A stretch of 64,000 nt of DNA from Apus apus. Taxonomy: Eukaryota > Chordata > Aves > Apodiformes > Apodidae. Both the position numbers and the translations under genes were made by a program. A model generated the notes under the pieces. The model saw only the letters and a program-made list of their open reading frames with translations, did no database searches and had not been told where the DNA came from. The stretch lies in the NCBI RefSeq assembly GCF_020740795.1, contig NC_067282.1, positions 154,228,174-154,292,173 on the forward strand, in the 5' to 3' direction. Position 1 is the stretch's first letter. Each line of letters begins with the position of its first letter. Below, in pieces: positions 50,571-63,700 of the stretch.

Positions 50571-52735
50571 TTTCCAGATAGCTTTAAAACATGAATGTGG
50601 ACGGCAGGTAAAATGTTCATGTGTGTCCTTTTTATAATTGTCATGGTTGTTGACTGGGATTGCTGATCACAGACACAATCTGAATTCTTCTTTAACTCTT
50701 GTTCTACAGCAGCTATGCCTTTGTGAAGCAATGGAGAATATTCCCTCAGTTTGGGCAAAGAAAAAGCAAAACTGAAGAAGTCTGATTCTATTTAACAAAC
50801 AAAACCAAACAACAAAATCCCTACAACAGAATTTCAGGACATCTGACCTGCTCAGATGATGCAGACCTGTGATAGGCCAAAAACCCAACTGGAGAAGTTG
50901 CTGAAGGGCAACAGCACCAAAAAAAACCCCACTAGTTACCAGGGGAGTAATCTCTGAGTGAGGCTGGAGGTGCTGTGGCTTCCTGTGCTGAGAAAGATGG
51001 ACCAGCTACAGGTGGCCTTGGTTGCACCTCAGAGTGGGAGGGAGGGCTGGAAATGTGAGCTCCTGCAGCCCAAATCCTTTGGGCTACAACTCCAAAACAC
51101 AACCCTTGAACAACTCAAAGATGAGCTAGGAAGACCAGGATGAGTGCCTGCAAGCAACACAGATGTGCAATACACAGACTACCTGAATGTAAAAGAGGGA
51201 GCAATGCGACTAGAGAGTCTTACAAAGACTCCCGTGATCAATGGAAACGAGGATTAAAACGAGGATTAAAACATCTCAGTCTGTTTGCACCTGTTATAAA
51301 CCCTTGGGTGATTTTTGAATTATAGTGCCACAGGGCTTTTCAGAACAACTAGGGATACTTGTCTGCTCCAGCAATTACAACAGCCCAAGCTGCACAGGCT
51401 GCAGTAGAAACCAACCCCAAACACTCACCGTCAGTTGGTGCAGAAGCAAAAATGAGGGGGAAATAGAGGAGCTGGTGGCTTGTCTGTCCTCTGAGTTGCC
51501 CTGCTTTGTGGTTGTTACAAGTTTCTTTTGAGGACTGGTGCTTAGGAAGCTGTGGCCTGAAGTTACAAAGCCTGCTTAGCTTACTCTAAGGAAGGATTTT
51601 ATGCTTTCATGAAGGCTGCCTGTTGGCTTGTGCCCTGGTGCAGTGCCCCGTGGGAGTCTTTTGAGTCATGACATTCAAGTTGCTGGAGTGCCCCTTGAAC
51701 TCAGGACAGACCTTAGCTGTGTTTTTTACCACTCCCACCCAATATCATGCAAGCTGGTCAATGAACACAAACATTTTTTCTTAGCTATGGAACCCCTGTA
51801 CTCATGCATTTCCAGACATCTGCATTTGCTCACAGATCAAAAGAGTAAGTACATGTATTCTTATAAAAACTCAAATTGGTATATCCTTAATGCACCCTAG
51901 TGATGAAAAAGGTAGGACTGAAGGCTCTCGGAATGGCCAGATGAAAAGGCTTTTCAGACAAGTTGCAGACTGCTCCTTTCTTTTGTCTTGCAAGGGACAA
52001 GAAAGACAAGTTCCACCAGGCCCTTCACTGAACCCTTGACTGCAGATCAGGAAAGGTTTAGGATTATGGTCAGGTACTCTCAAAGTCCAGGCAACTCCAA
52101 TAAATGCTAAGAATAAGGGGCTAATCTCTCCCTCTACAGAAATGTTAAATACAGACTCCTGGTGTCTCCCCATCTCAAGCAGCTCTTTGAATTTGCTCAA
52201 ATGAAACCCTAGAAAATTAACATCAGCATTTGTGCTGCAGAGTTTCTGTGGGTTGCTATTGTCTGGAGGTAGAAAACCAAGATGAATATGTGTGCTCTGA
52301 AGAGGGACCCACCAACCCAGGTGACCTCGCCTACAGTGGTCTCAAGTCTCTTCCTTTCATGTCTTAATACTCCCTAAAAGGAGCCCCAAGAACAAACCTT
52401 CCATGACTTCCTCTACTGACCTGTTTTCTATGGCTTTTTTCACACAAAGCCACTAGCAACAGGTTTTCTCACTTCTTATTTTTGAGAGGAACTTTGGTGC
52501 AATGTTCACCCTCAGCTCAGGGATGATGCCATCAAAAGTGGGTGATGGGCAGTGTTCAAGGCCAATGGGGCCACACTCCAAAGCAGAATTTATCCCACTT
52601 ACTGGCAGCACACAGTCTCTGCTGCCCATTATTAGGGATTGGGAAAGTTCTAGTACTTTCTGCTTCTAATTTGTTAATCTTCTAGGCTACAATGATTCTG
52701 TGCAGTCCAAAAGATGCACCTTCTTTCTCTCTTCT
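50571..52735. other. Intergenic sequence
   Basis: Unique AT-moderate sequence. No exon, RNA gene or clear repeat was recognised. Confidence 0.4.
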
Positions 52736-53067
52736 TAGAATCATAATAGAATCTTAGTATAGAATGGCTGGAGTTGGAAGGGACCTGAAAGTCCATCTAG
52801 ATCCAACCACCTTGCATGGGCAGGGACACTTCCCACTAGACCAGGTTGCTCCGAGCCCCATCCAAGCTGGCCTTCAACACATCCAGGAAGGGGGCACCCA
52901 CAACTTCCCTGGGCAACCTGTTCCAGTGTCTCACCACCTTCACACTGAAGAATTTCTTCCAATGTCTAATCTAAATTTCCCCTCTCCAGTTTTAAACCAT
53001 ATCCCCTTGTCCTTTCTCTACAAGCCCTTGTAAAAAGTCCCTCCCCAGCTTTTCTGTAGGCCCCAAA
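52736..53067 (-). mobile_element. CR1 LINE 3' fragment, about 0.33 kb
   Basis: Reverse-complement CR1: AGAATGGCTGGAGTTGG, AAGGGACCTGAAAGTCC, CCATCTAGATCCAACC, CACTAGACCAGGTTGCTCC, GGGGGCACCCACAACTTCC and CTACAAGCCCTTGTAAAA blocks in the usual order. The 3' end lies at the left. Confidence 0.93.
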
Positions 53068-54590
53068 GTTGCTTCTTCTGAAGCAACAAGCCACAAACTC
53101 CATGTTTGCTAAGTCCATCTTTCACAGTTGTCATAAGGAATGGTTACATTTCTGTTGTAATAGGATCTTTTCCAAGTCTTTTGTGTTCCTGTGGCAACAC
53201 GCTGCTGTTGTTTTTCATAAAAATGAGTCATGTGGCTGAAGCAGGCCATGATGACTGCAGCCATCAATGCCCTCTTTAAGGCTGCAAATGCCCAATTCCA
53301 TCTCATGGATCTGGAAGCTATTTCTTCTGCTTTTGGTTGCTGGGAATGTCTTCATCAGCAGTGTTGCACAAGCTTTGCTTATTTTCTTGCAGAGTGCAGT
53401 TCTCTGGTTTAATTTCCAAATGGTCACTTACAGTTACACTATCACCCGTACAGGCAGCAATTCCTTCTCAGAAGTTTTAGCCACAGCAGGACACTAGCTG
53501 AACAGGCAGACTGTAACCTCCTCATCTTGGTTTCCAAAGCAGCAATGATATTACAAAAGCCAGAAGTGTTTCATTAAATCACAGGCTTTTTTTCTGCTTA
53601 TACACACGGTCCTTTCTTGCCTCTTTGAGATCCATTTCTACCTGCCGATTCCCTATTTCACCTTACAAGACTGGAAAATAATTTGCCTTCTTTTCTGTAT
53701 TTCTTCCAAGGACAAATGGCAACACTGAGATCTGTATTACTCTTTAGATACTTTGATAACCAGCTGATTGAAAAGTGCATGAGAAGTAGAGTTATGTCCC
53801 ACAACCCAGGTTGAGTATTTATGAATGGTAATGCCAACAGTTCCCCAAATAAGCTACAAATTATAAGAATCTAATGATTCTGAGAGGGAAACACAGTTCA
53901 GGTGCAGAAATGCAGGTGGAAGCCCAATTAAATTTTCCTAATACAAAGGCTATAAAACACACACTTTTCCCTTTTTAGTAAAACCATTAGATGTGGTGAT
54001 GTTTCTTTGATACATTTGCTTCCGCTCGCAGGACTCTAACTACACAATGCACTTATCTTTACAAAACTATACTTATCTTTAGCGTAAATGCAGAGCACTT
54101 CCCAGCTCCTTCCCTGAAAGCTTCTCTGCTATTTTTTGCTGGTCTCCACTAAAACACGTGGCACTGAAAAGATAATTTCAGTAAGACTCAGAGAACCATT
54201 GCCATGATGCACCTCAAAGCCAGGGAGCACTGGCCTCCAAACCCACTGCGACCTCCCAGTTTGATTGTTAGCTGTTCTAGCTACAACCCAGAAGCCACTA
54301 ATGTAATGCAGGTAGTATTTGCAGAGGACCTGGATATGTTCACGTTCATTAGTTAGTAGGTGCATGCAGGTTTCACTGTGCAAATGAGTACACAGTCAGC
54401 TTGAATCCTGATCCCCAGCTAGAGTGCAAGATTTCCTTCCCAGGAGGCTTGCTGTGAGCTGAGAGAGTATTTTTCTTCTTTCAGATTAGGTGGATGGGAG
54501 ATGACTCTCTCTAGGGCTGCTAAGAAATATCATCACTTCTGAAGTTAGCCAGGTAAGGTCAAAAACCTGAAAGCAGAGCATTTAAACAGA
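53068..54590. other. Intergenic sequence
   Basis: Unique sequence. Nothing coding or repetitive was recognised between the CR1 copies on either side. Confidence 0.4.
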
Positions 54591-54596
54591 GTTAAG

Positions 54597-55746
54597 CAAT
54601 AAATGATATCTTGATTTCAGTAAAGCATTTGACACCGTCTCCCACAGCATCCTTGTAGATAAGTTGATCAAGTATGGGTTTGATGATCAGGCAGTGAGGT
54701 GGATCAAGAACTGGTTGAAAGAAGTCAGAGAGTTGTAGTCAATGGGGCAAAATCTAGTTGGAGGCCTGTGACTAGTGGAGTCCCTCAGGGGTCGGTACTG
54801 GGACCGGTGTTGTTCAACATCTTCATCAACGACCTGGATGAGGGTACAGAATGTACCCTCAGCAAGTTTGCTGATGACACCAAGCTGGGAGGAGTGGCTG
54901 ACACACCAGAAGGCTGTGCTGCTATTCAGCAAGATCTGGACAGGCTAGAGAGTTGGGCGGGGAAAAACCTGATGAAGTTTAACAAGGGCAAGTGTAGAGT
55001 TTTGCATTTGGGGAAGAAAAATGTCATGCACCAGTACAGGTTGGGGGCTGACCTGCTGGAGAGCAGTGTAGGTGAAAAGGATCTGGGGGTCCTGGTAGAC
55101 AGGAGGATGACCATGAGCCAGCAATGTGCCCTTGTGGCTAAGAAGGCCAATGGCATCCTGGGGTGCATTAGAAAGGGTGTGGTTAGTAGGTCAAGAGAGG
55201 TTCTCCTCCCCCTCTATTCTGCATTGGTGAGGCCGCATCTGCAGTATTGTGTCCAGTTCTGGGCCCCTCAGTTCAAGAAGGACAGGGAACTGCTTGAAAG
55301 AGTCCAGCGCAGAGCCACAAAGATGATTAAGGGAGTGGAACATCTCCCTTATGAGGAAAGGCTGAGGGAGCTGGGTCTCTTTAGTTTGGAGAAAAGGAGA
55401 CTGAGGGGTGACCTCGTCAATGTTTACAAATACGTAAAGGGTGAGTGTCAAGAAGATGGAGTTAAGCTTTTTTCAGTGATGACCAGCGATAGGACAAGGA
55501 GTAATGGATACAAATTGGAGCATAGGAGGTTTAAGGTGAATATCAGAAGAATTTTTTTTACTGTGAGAGTGACAGAGCACTGGAACAGGCTGCCCAGAGA
55601 GGTTGTGGAGTCTCCTTCTCTGGAGACATTCAAAACCCGCCTGGACACCTTCCTGTGTGATGTACTCTAGGTGACCCTGCTTTGGCAGGGGGGTTGGACT
55701 AGATGATCTTTCGAGGTCCCTTCCAACCCCTAGGATTCTATGATTC
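54597..55746 (+). mobile_element. CR1 LINE with long reverse-transcriptase ORF, 5'-truncated
   Basis: The best-preserved CR1 of the window, 1.15 kb. Its open frame at 54699-55670 codes 323 residues without a stop: the RT block [13 protein letters not shown], catalytic FADDTKL, then [42 protein letters not shown] and [16 protein letters not shown]. The upstream SKAFDTVSHSI block is in another frame, so there is one frameshift near 54715. The 3' end is canonical (GGACTAGATGATC, CCTTCCAACC, ATTCTATGATTC). The intact frame suggests this is the youngest copy here, but 5' truncation makes it non-autonomous. Confidence 0.96.
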
Positions 55747-56432
55747 AATGAATAAATTACAAAAAACCTCTAGAGGACAAGGGGAAGGGGAAGCAATCGT
55801 GGCTCTCAGTATAGCTCCATGAAAGAAGCCAGCCAACAAGCAGTGCTTTTCCTCTAATTCTGGCGTCCTTCTGTAGAGGTACTACTAGGATGTGGGTCCC
55901 ACTTAAGAAATTAAATCTCACAAGAAGACTCTGTAAGCAGCACCCTTGTCACTTTCCAGCTGACAGGAGTGAACCTTTTGGATCCAACCAAAAATACATG
56001 AAGAACAAAAAATTAAACACTCACATATAGAGATACTGACAGTGACTAGTTCACTGACATTTATGCTGTAAGGAAACCTTCCTTCCTTCACATCTAGCTG
56101 AATAGCACAGGTTAGTTGGAGAGCTGATAAGGCAGGCTATCCATATGGACGTAGTTTTTCAGTGACATGCATGAGCCAAACTCCCTTCAGCATGCAGCAA
56201 TGCCATAAAGTACAGGACTTACTGGTTTCCCAGTTTTCTCATTGTGACTTCTGCCTTCTACCTTTATTGAATAAATTCTGACTCACTATGTACTGCAGTA
56301 GCTCTGTCTCAAAAAAAAAACCAACCCAACAAAACCAAACACGTTTGTTAGAAACGTTACACAGCCAAGCCAAGAATCTCATCCTGTTTCACAACAGATT
56401 GCTAACCCAAAACTAAGGCTGCGACTACACTT
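55747..56432. other. Intergenic sequence
   Basis: Nothing recognised beyond a short A-rich run at 56311-56340. Confidence 0.4.
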
Positions 56433-57952
56433 TCAGCTTCTCATAGGAAAGCCAGTACAGCCACATTTGCCACATCTTTGTATTTTCCACATCCGTAACT
56501 GAACCTGGATTACCTGTTCTTTTTCATACAACCTATAACCACATAAAAAAACCATCCAGACGAACAATGATTTATTCATCCTCAACCATACAGATCCATC
56601 CTGCTCCACTTCCATAGATCTGATATTTAAACTCAATTTTCTACACATTTAGATATACAACTACTTCCTCCTGTCATTCTGGTAAGCCCAGGACTAGATC
56701 AGACAAACCAATTCTGTGTCCCTCTACCAAGTATTTCCACCACATCCAGGACAGACACTGCACTCAAAATGGCCTAACTTAATTCCTGCTGTAATAACAC
56801 TATTATTAGACATTATAATTTAGAAAGGTTATGTCAAGTTCAGCCCCAAAGTGTTCTTTCTGCAACTGTACCAGTTTAATTAAAGGTATTCTCTCTTTGC
56901 TACATTCCTATGTACATTACAGTTCACACTGCACATTAACCAGTCAAAATACCCCAGCTGTTATTTAATTGTCTATATCTTGACAAACTATTTTTTTTTT
57001 AAAATGCATGTCCCACCAAAAATGTGTTTCTTTAGCTTGGCATTAGGTGGAATTCATGAACTAGATGCACAGCATTCTTTGGCAGATGCTTTGCCCTGAA
57101 CCCCTTAATGTTTTGTTTCTGTACTGTTAGACATCAACAGTTTGTCTTGTTCTAAGACTGATTCAAAAGGTTCAGGAACATCACAAACCCAGGTAAAATT
57201 CCCATCCATACCTATGTGATACACAGGTTAGGGAGGATGGCCACCACCTTCTACAGCGGCAGCTGAGGCTGCTTTCTCCTGCACTGCACAGACTCTACAG
57301 TCCTCTGCTTGCCAAGGGTAGATCGCACATGCAATAAAATTCCATGAAGAACTGTATCCATCAGCAGCTCCTGGTGTTGAGATATGCTTGCTGTATGTAT
57401 CCCAGTTCCTGTGGGAAAAGTTCTTTTACCCTCATCTCCAGCTGAACACTGATCAGCTTGTACTGATAAGACATCCTTTGCATGTTGAGTCCATTGCAAA
57501 GCCTTTATGGAAAGAATTCATCTTTTTCTTTCACCTTGTTCAGCAGTTTTGACAGACCCGGGTTAGTTGCTGGAGCTTCCTTTTGACATGGCAACCACAC
57601 ACTTTGCAAATGCTGTTAAAGCATCATTACATTTCCCAGGAAACGGGTAAGTCTCTCTCAGAGATACTGGATGGGAGTCAGTGTGGAGAAATACTTGGAA
57701 AAGGAGCTGCCTTATCCAAACACTCATTAATTCATTCCTCATCCAAACAGGTAATTCCCAGGGGCCTGCAGGCCACTCATTTTCTTCTTGATATCTCTGT
57801 TTCTTATTGCACTGGCTGTGGGTCAGTTCTGCTCCACGAATTCTGAAGTAGCCAAGATTTAAGTAATTTATTTCTTTCAAGCTTGGGGTATCCATGATAT
57901 CAAACTTAATTGCTTCTGCAAGATGGAGCTGATAAGCATTTTGTACAATCAC
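56433..57952 (-). other. Unassigned minus-strand ORF cluster
   Basis: Three minus-strand frames follow one another: 57952-57563 (129 residues), 57499-57251 (82) and 56648-56433 (71). The first has an unusual Trp-rich stretch (WPAGPWELPVWMRNELM) and a few Cys. I do not recognise its family. The arrangement, with stops and frame changes over 1.5 kb of AT-rich sequence, could be a decayed inserted gene, possibly of endogenous retroviral origin, or chance. No LTR, primer-binding site or pol motif was seen. Confidence 0.2.
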
Positions 57953-59439
57953 TTTCAGGTCACTTCATATTTTCTGAGCCAAAAGAAATTTTTATTTCCA
58001 ACTGGATTTTGAGTGCTCTGGGTCATTTCTGGGTTCTCCCAAGAAGCCATTACACATTGTTTTAGATTCCTCCTGGCTTGGTTTTAGAGAATTGTGGCAG
58101 CTCTGCTTTCTGTCAAGACTTGACCTGCAAAGACGACCAATTTGCAAGACCTCTCTCTACCAGAGAGGACACCCCTTACCTCCAACAGGGCCGACAAGGG
58201 GCTACACAGCAGCTCACTGGAAGGGTTCCAAGCATTCTCCGCTGAGAAACATTTCTCATGGAGTCAAGTGTGAAACTGTTTATTTGCTTTAGGTAACTCC
58301 CACTGCTTTCCAACCATGGTGCATGAGGAGCTCATGAACCTCCAAAACAACCGCAGAGAACCCACAAGGAAAAGCTCCCAGGCTCCCTCCCAGCTACCCA
58401 AAAACCTCCCTCCAGTGTGACACCACCCTGAAAAGCCAAAAGTATCAAATCCAGCAGCTTCACCACGGTCCTCTGCTGTTGTAGTACTAGAAAGCTGAGT
58501 CTTCACCAACATAAATCAATGCAGTAATTCCTTTTTTTTTGTTTGGGTTTTTTTTGTTTGTTTTTTTTCCAGAGTAGGTAGAATAGAACAGACACTAGGA
58601 AAAAAAAAGACATTTTTTATTCAGTTGAAAAGAAGTCATTTACTCAATCACATTAACTATGCTAAAAATGATTTTTTTCTGACTACACCAGCAGTTAAAT
58701 ATTTTCAGCACCAATTCAGGACACATTAGTGACATTTATCACAACAGGTCTATTTCTTAATGTAGAAGGACATACTAACTTCAGTAGCTGCTACTGGGAA
58801 AGGAGTAAGCAGAAGACTGCCCTTTCTTTCCAAATACTTATCAGTGAGAGTAGCAACTTCTAGAAATAAATAACTGCCAAATTATCTCCCAAATCTTTAA
58901 ATCGATCCTTTAAAAATAGAGTTAAAATAGATATCTTAATATGAGCTATCATAGATATTTTTTTTTTATGTGCTGAATACTCTAAAATGCGAGTAGTTGA
59001 GCAAGCATCCAGTACATAACTTCTTAAAATAGTTCTTCCCTCCCCACAGTATCAACCCCACTTCTTTATCCAAGTCATGCTGGTTTGATCCCTATCTCTA
59101 GTGACTTCCCAGTAAACACCAGGCTGTTTGATATCGCTAGGAGATGCTACCATCCTGTGAGCCAAAGAAGTCAGTGACCTGGTGAAACATCACCAACTCA
59201 CACAAACAGAAAAGTCATCCAGTCATTGGCTCCTTATCTCTGAACATCAAACAAATCCTAAGCTTTAATTTTTAAAAGCTTTTGTGGTCTTCCTCTTGCT
59301 GGGCCAGTTCAGAAGGTCACCACTGAAGGCAGAACTGATGAAGGCAAAGAAACCAAAAAGCAGCAGATAGTACTGTCTCTCTGTCCTTTTAAACAAATCA
59401 AGTTCGCACAAAACAAAAGGAGACAAGGTTAAAATGAAG
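57953..59439. other. Sequence beyond TCF20 3' end
   Basis: Unique, AT-rich, with T-rich simple runs at 58530-58570. No gene was recognised. Part could belong to a longer TCF20 3'UTR, because another TTTATT hexamer (AATAAA on the minus strand) occurs near 58617. Confidence 0.35.
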
Positions 59440-60704
59440 TTTATTAGTTTTTTTTGGTTTTTTTAAGCTTTTTTTATATAAAACTGTTTGTGAAACAGCT
59501 ATTTTATTCCCATGGCAGAGTGACCCCTGAAAGATGCACTAACCCCTTTCTTAAGGCCTTAATAAGAAAAAAAAAAAGAAAAAAGAAAAAAAGTGTTTTT
59601 TTCTTGTTGTTCCTTAAATCCGAATGTTTTAAAATAATATAATTTACAAAAAACCCCACTCCAAATAACCATATAGTGTAGGCTGTTACACTGGCATTCC
59701 CTCTTCCTTCCTTAGGAAAAGCAAAACATAAAAAAGGGGCTAAGTGGATTATTCCTCATCAGTTTGAAGCTACATTGACTCCACCAACTTTTAGACTTCC
59801 TTTCTAGTTCTCAAACCTGGTAGGCAAGCCATATCTTCCTCCCACCTGCCTTCAAAACTGAAGGCAGCTTTCTTGGAATGGTTGGGGGGGCATGTTGTTG
59901 CCACAAAGGGCAGATAGTCTTTCCCCTCCCCATGCAGAACAGATGTTCCCACATGAACAAGGTGTATGGGATATACCAAGCAGCAGCTACCTCTTCATTA
60001 ATCTCTCAAGTCATAGATGTTTTTCAAGATTCCATTATTAGTATATAGTGTTTCTCAAAAAAGGTAAGCTCCCTACCCCACACATACACAAGTACTGACA
60101 CCCCATCACCTGCAACCATCCAAGACTTCTTCCCACCCCCTACAATTTGTTTTATTTGCCTTTTAAGATTGAACTCATTGTGAGAAAGAAAGCAAGAGAA
60201 AGGGAGTCAAGTCCTGTTTGGAGTACTCCAAGTTCTGCTATCTTTCCCACAAAACGTTAGGCTCCATGAGCTTTGCTTTCATTTTGGATTTAATATTTAC
60301 TTTAGCTACTGGCTGTTTTGTGGTTTGTTTTTCTTTTTTTTAATTTATATGGGTTTTTGTTAGTTTTAATCAAAAGCATCAAAAGGGATATAGCGCACCT
60401 TTCATTTAAAACAATGTCTTTCAAGACTAAAAAATAGATCTTTATATATATATATATTTATCCCTCCCTCTTTAATTCCCCCCACCTGTTTCCTTTTTCC
60501 CCCTCCCCTTCCCACTGTCACTATGGAGATTGTGTCCATGGAAACAGCTGGTTCAGACTCCTTGGTCAGATTCTGTGATGTCATCAGTCTTGAGTGTGAT
60601 GTAAGAATTTATGAAGGAAGTGCTGGCATTGGCAGGCACGTCGAGAGGGGGCATGGCTGCACAGTGGGAGAGATTCCATTCAGTCACGAATGTCCACCGC
60701 TTTT
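59440..60704 (-). other. TCF20: TCF20 3'UTR (inferred)
   Basis: Non-coding part of the proposed TCF20 terminal exon, running from the stop codon at 60705 down to minus-strand AATAAA hexamers at 59503-59508 and 59440-59445. It includes a short (TA)n at 60442-60459 and long T and A runs. Assignment follows from the exon and from synteny, not from a transcript. Confidence 0.55.
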
Positions 60705-60722
60705 TTATCTCAACAGCCTAAC
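60705..60722 (-). CDS. TCF20: TCF20 last coding exon, final codons
   Basis: On the minus strand an acceptor (GTTTTTCAG) is followed by GTTAGGCTGTTGAGATAA, reading V-R-L-L-R-stop. I recall that one TCF20 isoform ends in a nearly identical short tail (HKVRLWR) added by a tiny coding part of a separate last exon after the ePHD domain. With the CYP2D-TCF20 order conserved, this is the likely end of TCF20, a chromatin-associated co-regulator related to RAI1. The remaining coding exons, including the very large one, would lie beyond 64 kb. The call rests on five codons, a splice site and synteny. Confidence 0.6.
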   Translation of the reverse strand, partial: VRLLR

Positions 60723-63700
60723 CTGAAAAACAAAGTGAAACATTAAGATTGGAAAGGCTTGTTCCTTCCCTCCACCTGCCAACATGCCGCCAAGGCTTTG
60801 GAAAAACCCACTCAGCTGCCTACCTCAGCAGTAACACCAAGAGCTCTTTAGTTTTGTGGACTAAAAACAGATGGAAGCACAATGATGAGCAGTTCATAAA
60901 AGCAAATCCATGTGATAAAAAAGTATTAGCTTAACAACCTGCAGAAAATGAAATAAGGCCAGCTAAGGAGGAGGTCCAGCATGACGGGATGATCTGAGCC
61001 ACGACAGCGGCGCGTGGCACTTCTACAGAACAGCGACCTCCAGCAGCCTGAAAGCAGCTCATTTGCCTCATGTTTGCTCCTCATCTTGGCTACAAAAACT
61101 GGAAACGGAGCGGCCACACGTATTCATGTGGGATGACAGCTCTGGGATTCCATGCTGCCCCTCAGGGACTGAACTAGACATTTTCATACACATCACCATG
61201 CTACCATCTGACAGTAGTTTTCATTGAATATGTAGCAGATAGTGAAACTGGTCTAAAAAAAATTACAGGAGTCCAGCTGCAGGAACCTGGGAATCTGGGA
61301 AATGGCTAGCTAGATGTCACTAACAAGTTCAAGGTAAAGCTACAGTTAAACTAACTGGAAGACAGGTAATATTTTTTTCTGTTGCTTTTTTGTTCTAATT
61401 ATTCAATTACAGTGGTGGTGACAGTTCATGGAAGGACTAAGCTTGTGATGTCTTTCAAGAGAAATGTGGAAACGTCCGAGTGCCTGACACACTCTGTCTG
61501 TCCAGAAATTTTCTGAGGCAAGAAAATTAACTCCAGGAGTTTGCTAAATTGGTGGAAGCTCAGTTCAAATGAGAAACTGTAGACAAAGCTGGAATACAGT
61601 TTTTCTAAGCCACAGTTCTCATTCTTAATCTGCACAGCCAAGAAAGCAAAGCTTGAATTAATATAGTCCTTTCTTCCCTTCTCCGACACCACCAGTGAGC
61701 CCAGAAGCAATTTGTTTACCTAGTAAGGTTAACCCTTTGATATAACTTAGATAAATCAATCCCTCCCCACCAGCTACCAAGCTTAGGAAAAGGAAAAAAG
61801 CTCACAACAGAAGCACTGCACATGGAAAGCAGTTAACAGCATTAGAGGTGTGCCTGGGAATGAAGCAATACGCATGTCCATTCGTAGCTAGCAATTAAAC
61901 TCCAGGAACCTTAACTAAGTGTGACAGAGAAGTCAATGCTGTTCTGATTATCAGCACACCAATTAGATTACATCCCAGCAAGCCTACCTCTTGGCTGCAA
62001 ATATCCCCTCATACAGGGGTGCCACGTTAAGAGCAAAGAACGAGGCGAGTATGGATGAAAAACAGATGGGTAAGCCATGGAGCTACAGCTCAAGAGGAAA
62101 AGAGGGAGGTTCCTAGAGAGCTCAGGCAGCTGACCTTTGTGGTATTCATTACTGTGCAACTGTGAACCCTTGCTGAAGGAGTGTCAAGGCCGTGTTGCTG
62201 TCTCTGGCTCCTGTACAACTGCAGCTTGCCCATGCCTGGAATCAGTCCAGAGCATTAGGCACTGCCTCAGGGAGGAAACAGGCTCACCGCACAGAGAGCA
62301 TCCTTCCCCGTTCCTGGACAAGATCCAGAGCACCAGACTCACTCTCACAGTCACTCTCCAGATCTGGATTTCATCCAAATGTTCTAGAGGCAACTGGCTC
62401 AGGGAAAGAGAAGCAACAGAGACAGAATACACTGACTTGCCTGGATGCGATCCAACACGCAGGATTTTTCTTAACTTGCTGGGCCTAGGAGTGAACCAGG
62501 ACTGAAACTGCCCAATAATGTAACAGCTGAGAGCCCATTCCACCTTACACTAAAGCCCAGCAGAAGGACAGCTCCTGTACTGCCAGCACTGCTACAGAAT
62601 TCCTCTAAACTTCTTTAATTTACATAGTAATGCAGTTATTATTATTATTATTACTACTATTATTATTATGTAATTGAATCTTTTAGATTTGCATTATTTT
62701 TATTTTGAGATTCAAAGTCAGGCTGGAGAACATCTTCAAGACATCAGCTACAAGAGGGGGAGGCTAAATCGGACCTGCAAAAGAACTACTTGTGGAAAAA
62801 GTGGATTTTGAAATAAATTATGCCTTAGAGAGATGTCTAGAGCACACTGTAAACATGGTGTAGAGATACCACGGACTGTAAGGTCTTAAGCCAATACATT
62901 CCTGTGATATTTTAAAAAAGAGTTAGCACTGGACAATAATGGAGGAAACAAAGCTGTGTCGATGTCTCTGGAACACAGTAATGTTCACCACTGCCTTAAA
63001 GCCAACGATCCCCCCCGCCAGAAAAAAAAAAAAAAAAACACAAAAAAACCCCTGAGAAGACTTCTGTAGTGTTAAACAATTGTAACAGATGCCCTGTCTG
63101 TAGGACTATCATCTTGTTTTAACATTATGAATTACATTGCCTTTTACACTCTACGGAAAAGAGAAAAGCTCAAAGAATCCCAATGATCTTTAGCATGGAA
63201 GGAAAAAAGTGACCCAAATAATCAACTTTAAATAAAATTGTTTGCATAGTAACTGTTTTGACAACTCTCCAAAGCAAAGAGAGAATGCTGTTAAAAATGA
63301 AAATTCACAGAACACAGCAGAGGTAACACAAGTTGGCAGTCTACAAAGAGTTTACATGAAACAGTACCTGTTTTCTGCTACTGCACTAAAAAACAGAATT
63401 CTATTATTAATCCCTCATCCTTCAGAGAAAATACTATTAAGAACCCTTTACAATTACTTAACTTGAGAAGATTTTAAGTTAAGGGAGGTGCCTGGGAAGA
63501 AAGGGACAGCAGTGAGGGAAGGGGATTTTTATAATCAGCTCAGAGAACAGAGATGAAAGAGCAACTTCACTTGCATGACTGCAAGAAAAGGAGACGCAAC
63601 CGCCTTGAGAAAGAACTAAGCAGTGAAATGAAGGCAAGAGACCTTCTTAGGCTGCAGCTTATGGGAAAGGGTGTCAATAAGCATTAATTTGAAACCAAAC

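Noticed and set aside
54699-55670. Host gene with reverse-transcriptase domain
   Set aside because: Sequence and 3' end are CR1 LINE; same family as the other copies in the window.
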